Shown here in pieces: positions 1 through 7,907 of a stretch of DNA of 64,000 bases (position 1 is its first letter; each line of letters starts with the position of its first letter). A program made the position numbers and the translations under genes. The notes under the pieces were generated by a model. The model saw only the letters and a program-made list of their open reading frames with translations, had not been told where the DNA came from and did not search any database. Origin of the DNA: Cellvibrionales bacterium (GTDB taxonomy: Bacteria; Pseudomonadota; Gammaproteobacteria; Pseudomonadales; UBA7239); contig JADJPU010000001.1 of the NCBI GenBank assembly GCA_016713115.1, positions 186,001 to 250,000 on the forward strand. The letters run 5' to 3'.

Positions 1-540
1 GGTATCTTTGCGGCGCTCTTTGTATTTGGAAATGCCGGCAGCTTCTTCGATGAACACGCGCAGATCTTCTGGCTTCGCTTCGATCAAGCGCGAAATCATG
101 CCCTGCTCAATGATGGAATAACTGCGCGGCCCCAAACCGGTGCCAAGGAAAATATCAGTGATGTCACGGCGGCGGCATTTGGTGCCATTTAGGAAATACT
201 GCGACTGCCCATCGCGCGTCACCAAACGACGAATCGAAATTTCGCTGTAAGCGGCGTACTCGCCCAACAGGGTGTGATCCGAGTTATCAAAAATTAGTTC
301 GACACTCGCCTGACCTGCCGGCTTGCGACTGTTGGAGCCATTGAAAATTACATCGGTCATCGCCTCGCCGCGCAGGTTTCTGGCGGAAGACTCACCCATT
401 ACCCAGCGCACGGCATCGATGATGTTGGATTTACCGCAGCCGTTAGGTCCTACGATGGCGGTGAGGTTGCTGGGAAAGGTGGCCGTGGTGGGATCCACAA
501 AAGATTTGAAGCCAGCCAGCTTGACATGTTTGAGCCGCAT
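1..540 (-). CDS. smc: Chromosome segregation protein SMC, N-terminal part (cut by window start)
   Basis: The first 180 residues of an SMC ATPase, read leftwards and running off the window. SMC dimers condense and organise the chromosome through ATP-driven head engagement. Visible are the Walker A loop GPNGCGKSN at residues 31-39, the flanking FKSFVDPT and DAVRWVMGE segments, and the IEQGMISRLIEAKPEDLR segment near the end, all typical of the N-terminal half of the bacterial SMC head. The start is the ATG at 538-540. The coiled coil, hinge and C-terminal head lie outside the window. The family identity is secure. Nothing unusual is visible in the part present. Confidence 0.95.
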   Translation of the reverse strand, partial: MRLKHVKLAGFKSFVDPTTATFPSNLTAIVGPNGCGKSNIIDAVRWVMGESSARNLRGEAMTDVIFNGSNSRKPAGQASVELIFDNSDHTLLGEYAAYSEISIRRLVTRDGQSQYFLNGTKCRRRDITDIFLGTGLGPRSYSIIEQGMISRLIEAKPEDLRVFIEEAAGISKYKERRKDT

Positions 541-702
541 AGAGAGAAAACCCTTAATTCTATTCCTTAGAAATCAAACGCAACTCATTGAAAATAAACA
601 ACTTTAGCGAAAGATCAGTCAGAGCGAATTCTTAAAGTAATTGTTGAAGATTGGGGCATTCTACACGCTAGCCGCCGAGCAGATAAACCCGAGGGCCGCT
701 GC
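541..702. other. Intergenic region between smc and serA
   Basis: A 162 bp gap that must hold the smc promoter and the 3' end of the serA transcript, since both genes run leftwards. I see no convincing hairpin followed by a T tract and no open reading frame worth calling. Confidence 0.4.
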
Positions 703-1878
703 TCAAAAATCAATCAAACGCACATTGATAACACCATCGATAGCGCGAATTCTATCCAGCGTGACGGCGTCTGGCTGCGCGGCAATATCGATCAAGTTGT
801 AGGCGATGTCATTGCGGCTTTTGTTGATCATGTCCGCGACATTGATATCGGACTCCGCGATCACCGACAGCACCTGTCCCAACATTTTGGGAACATTGCG
901 ATTGGTGACAGCGAGCCGGAAGCCCGCCGTGCGCTCCAACGACACGGAAGGAAAATTGACAGCATTGCGGATATTGCCGTTCTCCAGAAAGTCCTGCAGC
1001 TGGTTCGCCACCATCACCGCGCAGTTTTCTTCCGCCTCTTCCGTACTGGCACCAATATGCGGCATTGGAATCACGCGCGGGTGTTTCAGCAGCGCCAGTG
1101 TGGGGAAATCGGTGATATATCGCCCCAACTGCCCTTGCTCCAGTGCCTGCAGCACCGCCGCGTTATCCACGATCTCTTCGCGGGCAAAGTTGAGCAAACA
1201 AGCCCCAGGGCGAAAAGCCTTGAGCAGTTCGGCATTGACCATACCGCGCGTGGCATCCAGCACCGGCAAATGCAGGGTGATGAAATCGGAGCGCGACACC
1301 AAGCTCTGCAAGTTCTCGGCGCGCTGTACGCGGTGCGACAAACGCCAAGCGGCATCGACCGAGATAGCGGGGTCAAAGCCCAGCACCTGCATATCCAGCT
1401 CCAGCGCCATATTGGCTACCAGCGAGCCTATAGAACCCAGTCCGACCACCCCCAGCGTCTTGCCGGCCAGCTCATACCCCGCAAAGCGTTTCTTTTCCGC
1501 CTCCAGCAGGCGCGACAGCGCCGCGTCGTCGGTTTCCTGCTGCTCATCTCGCACAAAGCGCACACCGCCCAGAATGTCTCTGGAGGCCAGCAGCATCGCC
1601 GCCAGCACCAATTCCTTCACTGCATTGGCATTGGCACCAGGGGCGTTAAAGACCACGATGCCACGCTCCGTCATCTCTGCCACGGGGACATTATTGACCC
1701 CTGCGCCAGCTCGACCAATGGCTAGCACGCTCTCGCCCACATCTGCCGCAGCCAGTTTATGGCTGCGTAGCATGATGGCATCCGGGTGGCTGATCTCACT
1801 GGCCACCTCGTACTTGTCTCTGCCGAATTGATTGAGGCCTTTTACGGCAATCTTGTTGAAAGTCTGCACCTTAAACAT
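703..1878 (-). CDS. serA: D-3-phosphoglycerate dehydrogenase with ACT domain
   Basis: Oxidises 3-phosphoglycerate to 3-phosphohydroxypyruvate with NAD+, the first committed step of serine synthesis in the cytoplasm. The 391-residue protein has the substrate-domain loop GRAGAGVNNVP, the Rossmann motif GLGSIG near residue 155, the catalytic Arg in FAREEIVD and the catalytic His in PHIGAST. A C-terminal ACT domain (about residues 320-391) would bind serine for feedback inhibition. The length fits the short ACT-bearing SerA class. The frame stays open further upstream to 2019, but that extension encodes a Gly run from a homopolymer tract and lies inside the probable 6S RNA. The ATG at 1876-1878 is therefore preferred, although its ribosome binding site is weak. 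Confidence 0.93.
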   Translation of the reverse strand: MFKVQTFNKIAVKGLNQFGRDKYEVASEISHPDAIMLRSHKLAAADVGESVLAIGRAGAGVNNVPVAEMTERGIVVFNAPGANANAVKELVLAAMLLASRDILGGVRFVRDEQQETDDAALSRLLEAEKKRFAGYELAGKTLGVVGLGSIGSLVANMALELDMQVLGFDPAISVDAAWRLSHRVQRAENLQSLVSRSDFITLHLPVLDATRGMVNAELLKAFRPGACLLNFAREEIVDNAAVLQALEQGQLGRYITDFPTLALLKHPRVIPMPHIGASTEEAEENCAVMVANQLQDFLENGNIRNAVNFPSVSLERTAGFRLAVTNRNVPKMLGQVLSVIAESDINVADMINKSRNDIAYNLIDIAAQPDAVTLDRIRAIDGVINVRLIDF

Positions 1879-1898
1879 CAGAAACAACCCATAACTAA

Positions 1899-1926
1899 TT
1901 GATAAATAAAGAAATAGACCTAGATA
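1899..1926 (+). promoter_or_regulatory. Candidate sigma70 promoter for the 6S-like RNA
   Basis: TTGATA at 1899-1904 and TAGATA at 1921-1926 are separated by 16 bp and face right. Initiation would fall near 1933, just upstream of the 5' arm of the long-range stem described for the RNA. This is a consensus match by eye, with no direct evidence of transcription. Confidence 0.4.
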
Positions 1927-1932
1927 AATTTC

Positions 1933-2132
1933 TTTTTTCGCTTTCCAAGAAAATAGCGCTTGGCTTTCTGGCTCGGTTGGCCGATACTGAACTCGCCCTT
2001 TTGACCCCCCCCCCCCCACAAGTCAGAAGGGTTGGGCAGCGCAAGCCGTCCATAGGGTTCAGTTCCTTAAATGTTTCACTCCTTAATGGTCTTTGCCCGA
2101 TTTCCTCCCCCCAGAGAGTCGGGCTTTTTTTT
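1933..2132 (+). ncRNA. ssrS: Probable 6S RNA (SsrS)
   Basis: 6S RNA mimics an open promoter and sequesters sigma70 RNA polymerase in stationary phase. The ends of this segment pair over 14 consecutive positions: GCTTGGCTTTCTGG at 1958-1971 with CCAGAGAGTCGGGC at 2111-2124, including a few G-U pairs. Eight Ts follow directly. Inside are smaller stems (TCGG/CCGA, GGCC/GGTC), a 7 bp stem ACTGAAC (1986-1992) with GTTCAGT (2057-2063), and an apical 10 bp stem CCCTTTTGAC (1996-2005) with GTCAGAAGGG (2022-2031). A rod of 175-200 nt closed by its own ends, with unpaired central arms, is the 6S architecture. The CCGTCC...CCTTAAA segment resembles the enterobacterial RNA, and ssrS also lies near serA in enterobacteria. 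The exact ends are inferred. A simple hairpin terminator at 2095-2132 or a serA leader read from the other strand are the alternatives. Confidence 0.55.
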
Positions 2133-2144
2133 ATCTCAACGAAA

Positions 2145-2615
2145 TCACTTCAGCGGAATTTTTTGATCGCGAATCGCAAACGCGGTGACTGAATTTTCAG
2201 GGCTGCCTTCAATCACGCGATCGGAATAAGTTAGGTACACCAGTGTGTTGCGCTTCTCATCCACCATACGCACCACTTGCACATGCTTGAACACCAACGA
2301 TGCACCTTCTTTGAAAACCGATTGCTTGCGCGGCAGCGGCTCCAGAAAACTGATCGCCCCCACCTGCTGACAGGTGACAGAAAAATTAGACGGATCTTCT
2401 GCCAAACCAAACGCGCCTTTAATGCCGCCTGTTTTAGCGCGCGACACATAACAAGAAATGCCTTGCACCTGCGGATCATCAAACGCTTCCACCACAATTT
2501 TGTGATCGGGGCCTACCCATTTGAACACGGTATCCACATGGCCAATTTCTTCTGCAAACGCCGTTTGCAACAAACCTGACAAGAGCACAAGCACCGAGAG
2601 CAATCGCAGACGCAT
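2145..2615 (-). CDS. CreA-family periplasmic protein
   Basis: A 156-residue protein of the CreA family, whose biochemical role is unknown. A signal peptide (RLRLLSVLVLLSGLLQTAFA) predicts export to the periplasm. The family core is clear: VDTVFKWVGPDHKI, VEAFDDPQVQGISCYVSRAKTGG, and a second Cys in SVTCQQVG that could pair with the first. The frame is open from a GTG at 2624, but AGGTGA sits five bases before the ATG at 2613-2615, so that start is preferred. The gene stands alone, with tRNA-Leu upstream on the same strand. Confidence 0.8.
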   Translation of the reverse strand: MRLRLLSVLVLLSGLLQTAFAEEIGHVDTVFKWVGPDHKIVVEAFDDPQVQGISCYVSRAKTGGIKGAFGLAEDPSNFSVTCQQVGAISFLEPLPRKQSVFKEGASLVFKHVQVVRMVDEKRNTLVYLTYSDRVIEGSPENSVTAFAIRDQKIPLK

Positions 2616-2720
2616 TTCTTTCACCTGAATGTTATGCAGAGATAAATGAATAGAAGCAGCGTGCTCATCATAGCCGATTCAACAAGCACAGCAGGAATAC
2701 CAGCAAATCTTGCGCACACA

Positions 2721-2747
2721 AAAAAGCCTCGACTAGCGAGGCTTTTT
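2721..2747 (-). terminator. Rho-independent terminator behind tRNA-Leu
   Basis: GCCTCG (2726-2731), a five-base loop and CGAGGC (2737-2742), flanked by five As and five Ts. It works in both directions. On the minus strand it lies directly behind the tRNA-Leu gene. Confidence 0.75.
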
Positions 2748-2764
2748 ATCTGTCTCTATTTAAT

Positions 2765-2849
2765 TGGTGCCCAGAAGAGGACTTGAACCTCCACGACCAT
2801 AAGTCACTAACACCTGAAGCTAGCGCGTCTACCATTCCGCCATCTGGGC
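2765..2849 (-). tRNA. tRNA-Leu (anticodon CAG)
   Basis: An 85-base class II tRNA with encoded CCA. The acceptor stem GCCCAGA pairs with TCTGGGC. The anticodon arm CTAGC-TTCAGGT-GTTAG gives anticodon CAG, which reads CUG. A long variable arm and the T-loop GGTTCAAGTCC are present, as expected for leucine. Confidence 0.96.
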
Positions 2850-2979
2850 TCAGGGCGCGAACTGTACTGGCAGGGCTGCACACTGTCAACGCTCGCGTAG
2901 CTATGCGCGGCGCGCTCTGCAATAATCCGGCACAGCAATTCAACCAATCCCATCGCTCTGCCCACTTCACGGCGCACCA

Positions 2980-5307
2980 ATGAAAAAGACAAAAAAATCT
3001 TCAGCACCACCAGCCGCAGGCAAAGCCAAAACCGTGCGCGACCCACACCATCGTCGCGAAGCAGAAAAATACAGCAACCCCATTCCCAGCCGCGAGTTCA
3101 TCCTCTCTATTTTGGAAAACAGCAAAGGGCCGATGGATCACCCTGCACTGTGCACCGCGCTAAAAATTCGCGACGAAGAACAAATAGAAGCACTGCGCCG
3201 CCGCCTCGGCGCCATGTGTCGCGATGGACAATTACTGCAAAACCGCCGCGACGGTTTTGTCCCTGCACACAAAGCGAATTTGGTAAAAGGCCAAGTGCTC
3301 GCGCATCGCGATGGTTTTGGTTTTCTGCGCCCTGAAGATGGCGGTAAAGATCTGTTTCTCAGCGCGCGCGAAATGCACAAAGTTTTTGATGGCGACACTG
3401 TATTGGCCAGCCCGTGCAGCATCGACAAACGCGGTCGCGTGGAAGCACATATCGTTGAAGTGCTACAACACGCGCATCAACAACTGGCAGGAAAATTGAT
3501 CGAAGAAAACGGCGTGCTGTTTGTAAAACCAGACAGCACGCGCATTGCCATGCAAATTCTCATTCCGTCGCAACATCGCAACGGCGCTAAAAATGGGCAA
3601 ATGGTGATCGTGGATATCGAACGCTATCCCGACAATCACCACATGGCGACAGGACGCATTACCGAAGTGCTCGGCGACCATCTCGATCCTGGCATGGAAA
3701 TCCGCATCGCTGTGCACAATCACGGCATTCCTTGGCAGTGGCCTGACGATGTGGAAAAAGAAGCCAATGCACTGGCCGATACCGTTTTAGCAAAAGACAA
3801 AAAACATCGCGTGGATTTGCGCCACTTGCCTTTAGTCACCATTGATGGCGAAGACGCGCGCGATTTTGACGATGCCGTGTATTGCGAAGCACGCAAAGGT
3901 GGCGGTTGGACGCTGTATGTTGCCATCGCCGATGTTTCGCATTATGTGACACCGAACAGCCCGCTCGATCGCGAAGCCACTCATCGCGCCACCTCGGTGT
4001 ATTTTCCTGGCAGTGTTGTACCCATGTTGCCGGAGAAATTATCGAATGGTCTATGTTCGTTAAATCCGCATGTCGATCGTCTGTGCATGGTGTGTGAGAT
4101 GAAAATTAGCGCGGCAGGTCGCGTATCCAGCTTTCAATTTTATGAAGGCTTGATGCATTCGCAGGCGCGCTTCACTTACACCACCGTCGCCAACATTATT
4201 GCCGAGCAAGCCGATAGCAACAGCGCCACACGGCAACAGCACGCTGATTTGGTGCCGCACATCGATCAACTCTATCTTCTATATAAAGCATTGCATGCTG
4301 CGCGCGATGTACGCGGCGCGATGGATTTTGACACCCAAGAAACGCGCATCCTGTTCAGTGCCGATAAAAAAATTGAGCGTATTATTCCCGTGGTACGCAA
4401 TGAAGCGCACAAACTGATAGAAGAATGTATGTTGGCTGCCAACACCTGTGCGGCGGCGCTGTTGGAAAAACAAAAAATACCTGCTTTGTTTCGCGTGCAC
4501 GAAGGCCCCAGCGAAGAGAAACTCAAAAATCTGCGCGCGTTTCTCGGCGGCTTAGGCCTCTCACTCAGCGGCGGCGAAAAACCTACACCAAAGGATTATC
4601 AAGCCCTACTCGGTGCCGTTGCCGAGCGCAACGATGCACATTTGATTCAAACCATGCTGCTGCGCTCCATGAGCCAAGCCGTGTACCAGCCGGATAACAT
4701 CGGGCATTTTGGCCTCGGCTACCCCAGCTACACACACTTCACTTCGCCGATACGACGCTATCCTGATTTGTTGGTTCATCGCGCTATTCGCTATCTCATT
4801 CGCAATCAGCGCGAATTAAAAACCGTGCGCTGCGTTGAAACCGCTCCCGCACTGCCGCAGAAAAAAATCTACCCGTATGACGATGCCGCCATGGATGCAT
4901 TCGGCGCGCAATGTTCCTCCTGCGAACGCCGCGCTGACGAAGCCTCGCGCGATGTGGTCGCTTGGCTCAAATGCGAATACCTACTGGAGCATGTGGGCGA
5001 CAGTTTTGAGGGCGTCATCAACGCCGTCACCAATTTTGGTTTATTTGTCGAACTCAAAGACATTTATATAGAAGGATTGGTGCATGTCACCATGCTCAAA
5101 CGCGACTACTACCGCTTTGATGCCGCTAATCAGCGATTGATCGGCGAGCGCGGTGGCGACATTTATCGCTTGGGCGACAGCGTGAAGGTGCGCGTTATCC
5201 GCGTCGATCTTGACGACAGGAAAATTGATTTGGAAATGCTAGAGAAAACGGCTGGCGCGACTAAACGAAGCAAAAAAGAACTCAAGAAAGGCAGCAAGAA
5301 ATCATGA
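2980..5307 (+). CDS. rnr: Ribonuclease R
   Basis: A processive 3'-to-5' exoribonuclease that degrades structured RNA, mRNA decay intermediates and defective rRNA. The 775-residue protein has an N-terminal winged-helix/cold-shock region, the RNB catalytic domain with DGEDARDFDD at about residues 288-297 (metal-binding aspartates), the YTHFTSPIRRYPDL signature, an S1 domain from about residue 672, and a lysine-rich tail. The length is close to other RNase R proteins. The ATG at 2980 has little Shine-Dalgarno sequence. Its TGA overlaps the ATG of rlmB, a pairing conserved in many gammaproteobacteria. Confidence 0.95.
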   Translation: MKKTKKSSAPPAAGKAKTVRDPHHRREAEKYSNPIPSREFILSILENSKGPMDHPALCTALKIRDEEQIEALRRRLGAMCRDGQLLQNRRDGFVPAHKANLVKGQVLAHRDGFGFLRPEDGGKDLFLSAREMHKVFDGDTVLASPCSIDKRGRVEAHIVEVLQHAHQQLAGKLIEENGVLFVKPDSTRIAMQILIPSQHRNGAKNGQMVIVDIERYPDNHHMATGRITEVLGDHLDPGMEIRIAVHNHGIPWQWPDDVEKEANALADTVLAKDKKHRVDLRHLPLVTIDGEDARDFDDAVYCEARKGGGWTLYVAIADVSHYVTPNSPLDREATHRATSVYFPGSVVPMLPEKLSNGLCSLNPHVDRLCMVCEMKISAAGRVSSFQFYEGLMHSQARFTYTTVANIIAEQADSNSATRQQHADLVPHIDQLYLLYKALHAARDVRGAMDFDTQETRILFSADKKIERIIPVVRNEAHKLIEECMLAANTCAAALLEKQKIPALFRVHEGPSEEKLKNLRAFLGGLGLSLSGGEKPTPKDYQALLGAVAERNDAHLIQTMLLRSMSQAVYQPDNIGHFGLGYPSYTHFTSPIRRYPDLLVHRAIRYLIRNQRELKTVRCVETAPALPQKKIYPYDDAAMDAFGAQCSSCERRADEASRDVVAWLKCEYLLEHVGDSFEGVINAVTNFGLFVELKDIYIEGLVHVTMLKRDYYRFDAANQRLIGERGGDIYRLGDSVKVRVIRVDLDDRKIDLEMLEKTAGATKRSKKELKKGSKKS

Positions 5308-6044
5308 GCCAACACGAATGGGTACACGGCATCCACAGCGTTACCTCTATCCTAAAATCACAACCGCAGCGCTTACTGCGCATTCATGTGCAGCAAGGCC
5401 GCCAAGACGAGCGTGTGCAAAAAATCATTGATGCCGCACAGCGCAACAACATCGAAATCATCCACACACCGCGCAAACAGCTGGACAAACTGTGCGCAGG
5501 CAATCACCAAGGCATCATTGCTGAGTGTCAACAAGGTGAGCAGTACGACGAAGATTTTTTACTCACCTTAGTTGAGCAACACGGCAAAAAATTGCTGCTA
5601 TTGGTTTTAGACGGCGTAACCGACCCCCACAACCTCGGCGCTTGCATCCGCACCGCAGAAGCCGCTGGCGCACATGCGGTGGTGGTGCCGCGCGACAACT
5701 CTGCCGGCATGAACAGCACCGTGCGCAAAGTCGCAGCAGGTGCAGCCGATTACTTACCGCTGGTGGTAGTCACCAATTTGGCGCGCACACTCAAACAGCT
5801 ACAGCAAGCGGGCGTTTGGATCATTGGCACCGCAGGCGAAGCCACGGCCTCACTCTACGAAACAAAATTGTCTCTGCCGATGGCCTTGGTCATGGGAGCA
5901 GAAGGCGGCGGCATGCGTCGCCTGACCAAAGAACACTGCGATGAATTGGTGTCCATTCCCATGCAAGGCGAAACCAGCAGCTTGAATGTCTCGGTAGCAA
6001 CAGGTGTGTGTCTATTTGAGACGCTACGACAGAATCCAAAATAA
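5304..6044 (+). CDS. rlmB: 23S rRNA (guanosine-2'-O-)-methyltransferase RlmB
   Basis: A SPOUT-family methyltransferase that methylates the 2'-O of a guanosine in domain V of 23S rRNA (G2251 in E. coli), using S-adenosylmethionine. The 246-residue protein starts with the substrate-binding domain (EWVHGIHSV). The knot motifs follow: NLGACIRTAEAAG, MGAEGGGMRRL near residue 198, and IPMQGETSSLNVSVA. The start codon overlaps the rnr stop (ATGA), so translation is probably coupled. Confidence 0.95.
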   Translation: MSQHEWVHGIHSVTSILKSQPQRLLRIHVQQGRQDERVQKIIDAAQRNNIEIIHTPRKQLDKLCAGNHQGIIAECQQGEQYDEDFLLTLVEQHGKKLLLLVLDGVTDPHNLGACIRTAEAAGAHAVVVPRDNSAGMNSTVRKVAAGAADYLPLVVVTNLARTLKQLQQAGVWIIGTAGEATASLYETKLSLPMALVMGAEGGGMRRLTKEHCDELVSIPMQGETSSLNVSVATGVCLFETLRQNPK

Positions 6045-6045
6045 C

Positions 6046-7106
6046 ATGCAACGATTAATCAAATATTTCTATGCAAAACCCATCCGACTTTTGCATGCAA
6101 CTATTCTTCTGTGCCTTGTTGCTTTTTTGGCTATCAAACTACCTGGATTTTTATTCAAGATGGAGATGTTTGCAAAAATCGTGGCAGACCCAGACCACAG
6201 AATGTCGCAAGACGACAAACACTTCAGCGGCATCAACAGCGACAATATTCGCTCGCACCACGAAGCTAGCAACATCAAAGACAGTGATTTCAATATCATT
6301 TTTTAGGCGACTCCTTTACCTACGGATTTCTTCTCAATCCAACGCAAGCGCCACCAACACAACTAGAAATGATTCTGCGAGAAAAATATCGCCGCAATGA
6401 CATCAATGTCATCAACTTTGGCTGGACATCCAGTTCTCCCATTCTAGATCTAAGGCTATTGCAGGATATTGGAAAAAAATACAAACCAGATCTGATACTA
6501 CTAACGCTGGACATGTCCGACTATCGCGATGAATGGTTTTATAAATCCACTTTGCAACAACGAGGGTTTTACCGCTATGTCGTGCGCTATCCGCGGTTTT
6601 GTTTTGTACTCAAGGAGCTGCTAGGGGCGATTGAGCCAATAGTTGACTGGCACACAAAGCTGTTTGGTTACTCCGGTGCGGGCGGCTATTTTGTGGCGCG
6701 TCAGCCAATGGAAGAATCTCTCAACCTGTTTGATGATATTTACGCCACGCTGTTACAGATGAATAGCTATATTAACGACCAGTTTGATGTGCCATTTATT
6801 GTGTTTATCCCGCCGCGCCATTGGCAATACACTGATAAGGAAGCCCCTGAGTCTTGGGAGAATGGCAGTTTTGACACACTGGGGCCTTACGCACTGGAAA
6901 ACTATCGCTATTTCTCCAGCAAACAGGCAGAAACGCCGTTCCCCACTTTTACGCTACTGGACGAATTCAGATCAACGGATCGGTTCCCGCTAAATTTCCG
7001 CGTCGATTCACACTGGAATAAAACCGGAGCACATTTTTATGCAGAAAAAGTCTCCGAAAAAATAGCTCCCATATTAAACAGCAAGCTATCTCCTCTGCTT
7101 CAATAG
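6046..7106 (+). pseudogene. SGNH/GDSL-like membrane-anchored protein, frameshifted
   Basis: Two frames together form one protein of about 353 residues. The first (6046-6306) has a single membrane helix near residues 10-35 and stops at TAG 6304-6306. The -1 frame continues at once with LGDSFTYGF, an SGNH-hydrolase nucleophile block, and ends with RVDSHWNKTGAHFYAE, which holds the Asp-x-His pair of this fold. The break lies in six Ts at 6299-6304, and one extra T would restore IIFLGDSF. This class includes AlgX/DHHW-like acyl-modifying proteins, so modification of an envelope polysaccharide is plausible but unproven. The cause could be sequencing error, true loss, or ribosomal slippage on TTT before the stop. 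It follows rlmB by one base. Confidence 0.65.
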
Positions 7107-7120
7107 TTCGTCATCTTGCT

Positions 7121-7831
7121 TTAGAAGAAAGTACGCTTAAAAATATTGTGCGAATAAGCCACTTTCTGCACATAATTTACCGTTTCAGGAAACGGCGGAA
7201 TACCGTTGTGCTTAATCACATTATTTTCGCCCGCGTTGTAAGCAGCGAGCACAAACGGCGTGTTATTGGGAAATAGTGTTTTGAGGTAAGCCAAGTGCCG
7301 CACACCCGCTTCAATATTTCTTTGTGGGTTATAAATTTGCTGCATGCCGAGAGAATATTGCGCTGCCGTGCCTGGCATCAACTGCATCAAACCACGAGCA
7401 CCGGCGCGCGACACGGCCTCAGGATCAAAATTTGACTCCACTTGAATAACCGCTTTCACCAAGGCCGGCTCAACGCCATATTTTAATGCTGCAATGCGAA
7501 TATGCGAATCAAACTCGGAAGAATTTACCCATTTCCTTTTGTAGGGTTTACCAGCTTTGGCCCAAGTTGGTAAGTCTGCAGCTGTCCAACCCTTGCGCCC
7601 CATAAACTTACTGACGCCTTCTACATTTTCATCTTGCCCGAGCAATTTGTAGCCGTATTCGTTGCGCGGAATATTGGTCACCATTTTTTCGCCGTGTGGG
7701 CCGCGATACACATAAAACGCCGCATCCGCCCATGAGGTACACAGCAACGCCGTCGTCAAAAATAACGAACGCACCCACATGGTGTTATGGTGAGAAACAA
7801 CTGCTTTCTGCTGTCTATTTGTTATCTGCAT
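7121..7831 (-). CDS. Lytic transglycosylase with SLT domain
   Basis: Cleaves the glycan strands of peptidoglycan to form 1,6-anhydro ends. The SLT domain occupies about residues 105-230. The catalytic Glu is in VIQVESNFDPEAVS, followed by GARGLMQLMPGTA and LAAYNAGENNV. The N-terminus has a hydrophobic signal stretch (SLFLTTALLCTSWADA), so the enzyme is exported, and a short DUF4124-like segment (AFYVYRGPHGEK) follows. The start at 7829-7831 is chosen because AAAAGG lies seven bases upstream. The frame is open further, and a later ATG at 7780 is possible. It is divergent from aceK. No symbol is given because this SLT subgroup is poorly named. Confidence 0.85.
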   Translation of the reverse strand: MQITNRQQKAVVSHHNTMWVRSLFLTTALLCTSWADAAFYVYRGPHGEKMVTNIPRNEYGYKLLGQDENVEGVSKFMGRKGWTAADLPTWAKAGKPYKRKWVNSSEFDSHIRIAALKYGVEPALVKAVIQVESNFDPEAVSRAGARGLMQLMPGTAAQYSLGMQQIYNPQRNIEAGVRHLAYLKTLFPNNTPFVLAAYNAGENNVIKHNGIPPFPETVNYVQKVAYSHNIFKRTFF

Positions 7832-7907
7832 CGCATGCCTTTTCTTCATGGCGTTATTTGTCTGCATGGTAGGATGTTTGCCCATAAAACAGGGGGCAAT
7901 CAACCAG

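Noticed and set aside
806..1831. Long plus-strand reading frame opposite serA
   Set aside because: Antisense shadow of a well-conserved gene with no recognisable protein features.
2005..2017. Thirteen-C tract as a phase-variable promoter of serA
   Set aside because: The tract lies in an apical loop of a structured RNA and is far from a recognisable -10/-35 pair for serA. Run length may also be inaccurate.
1879..2019. N-terminal extension of SerA beginning with a glycine run
   Set aside because: The extension comes from the homopolymer tract inside the 6S-like RNA and does not match the family N-terminus.
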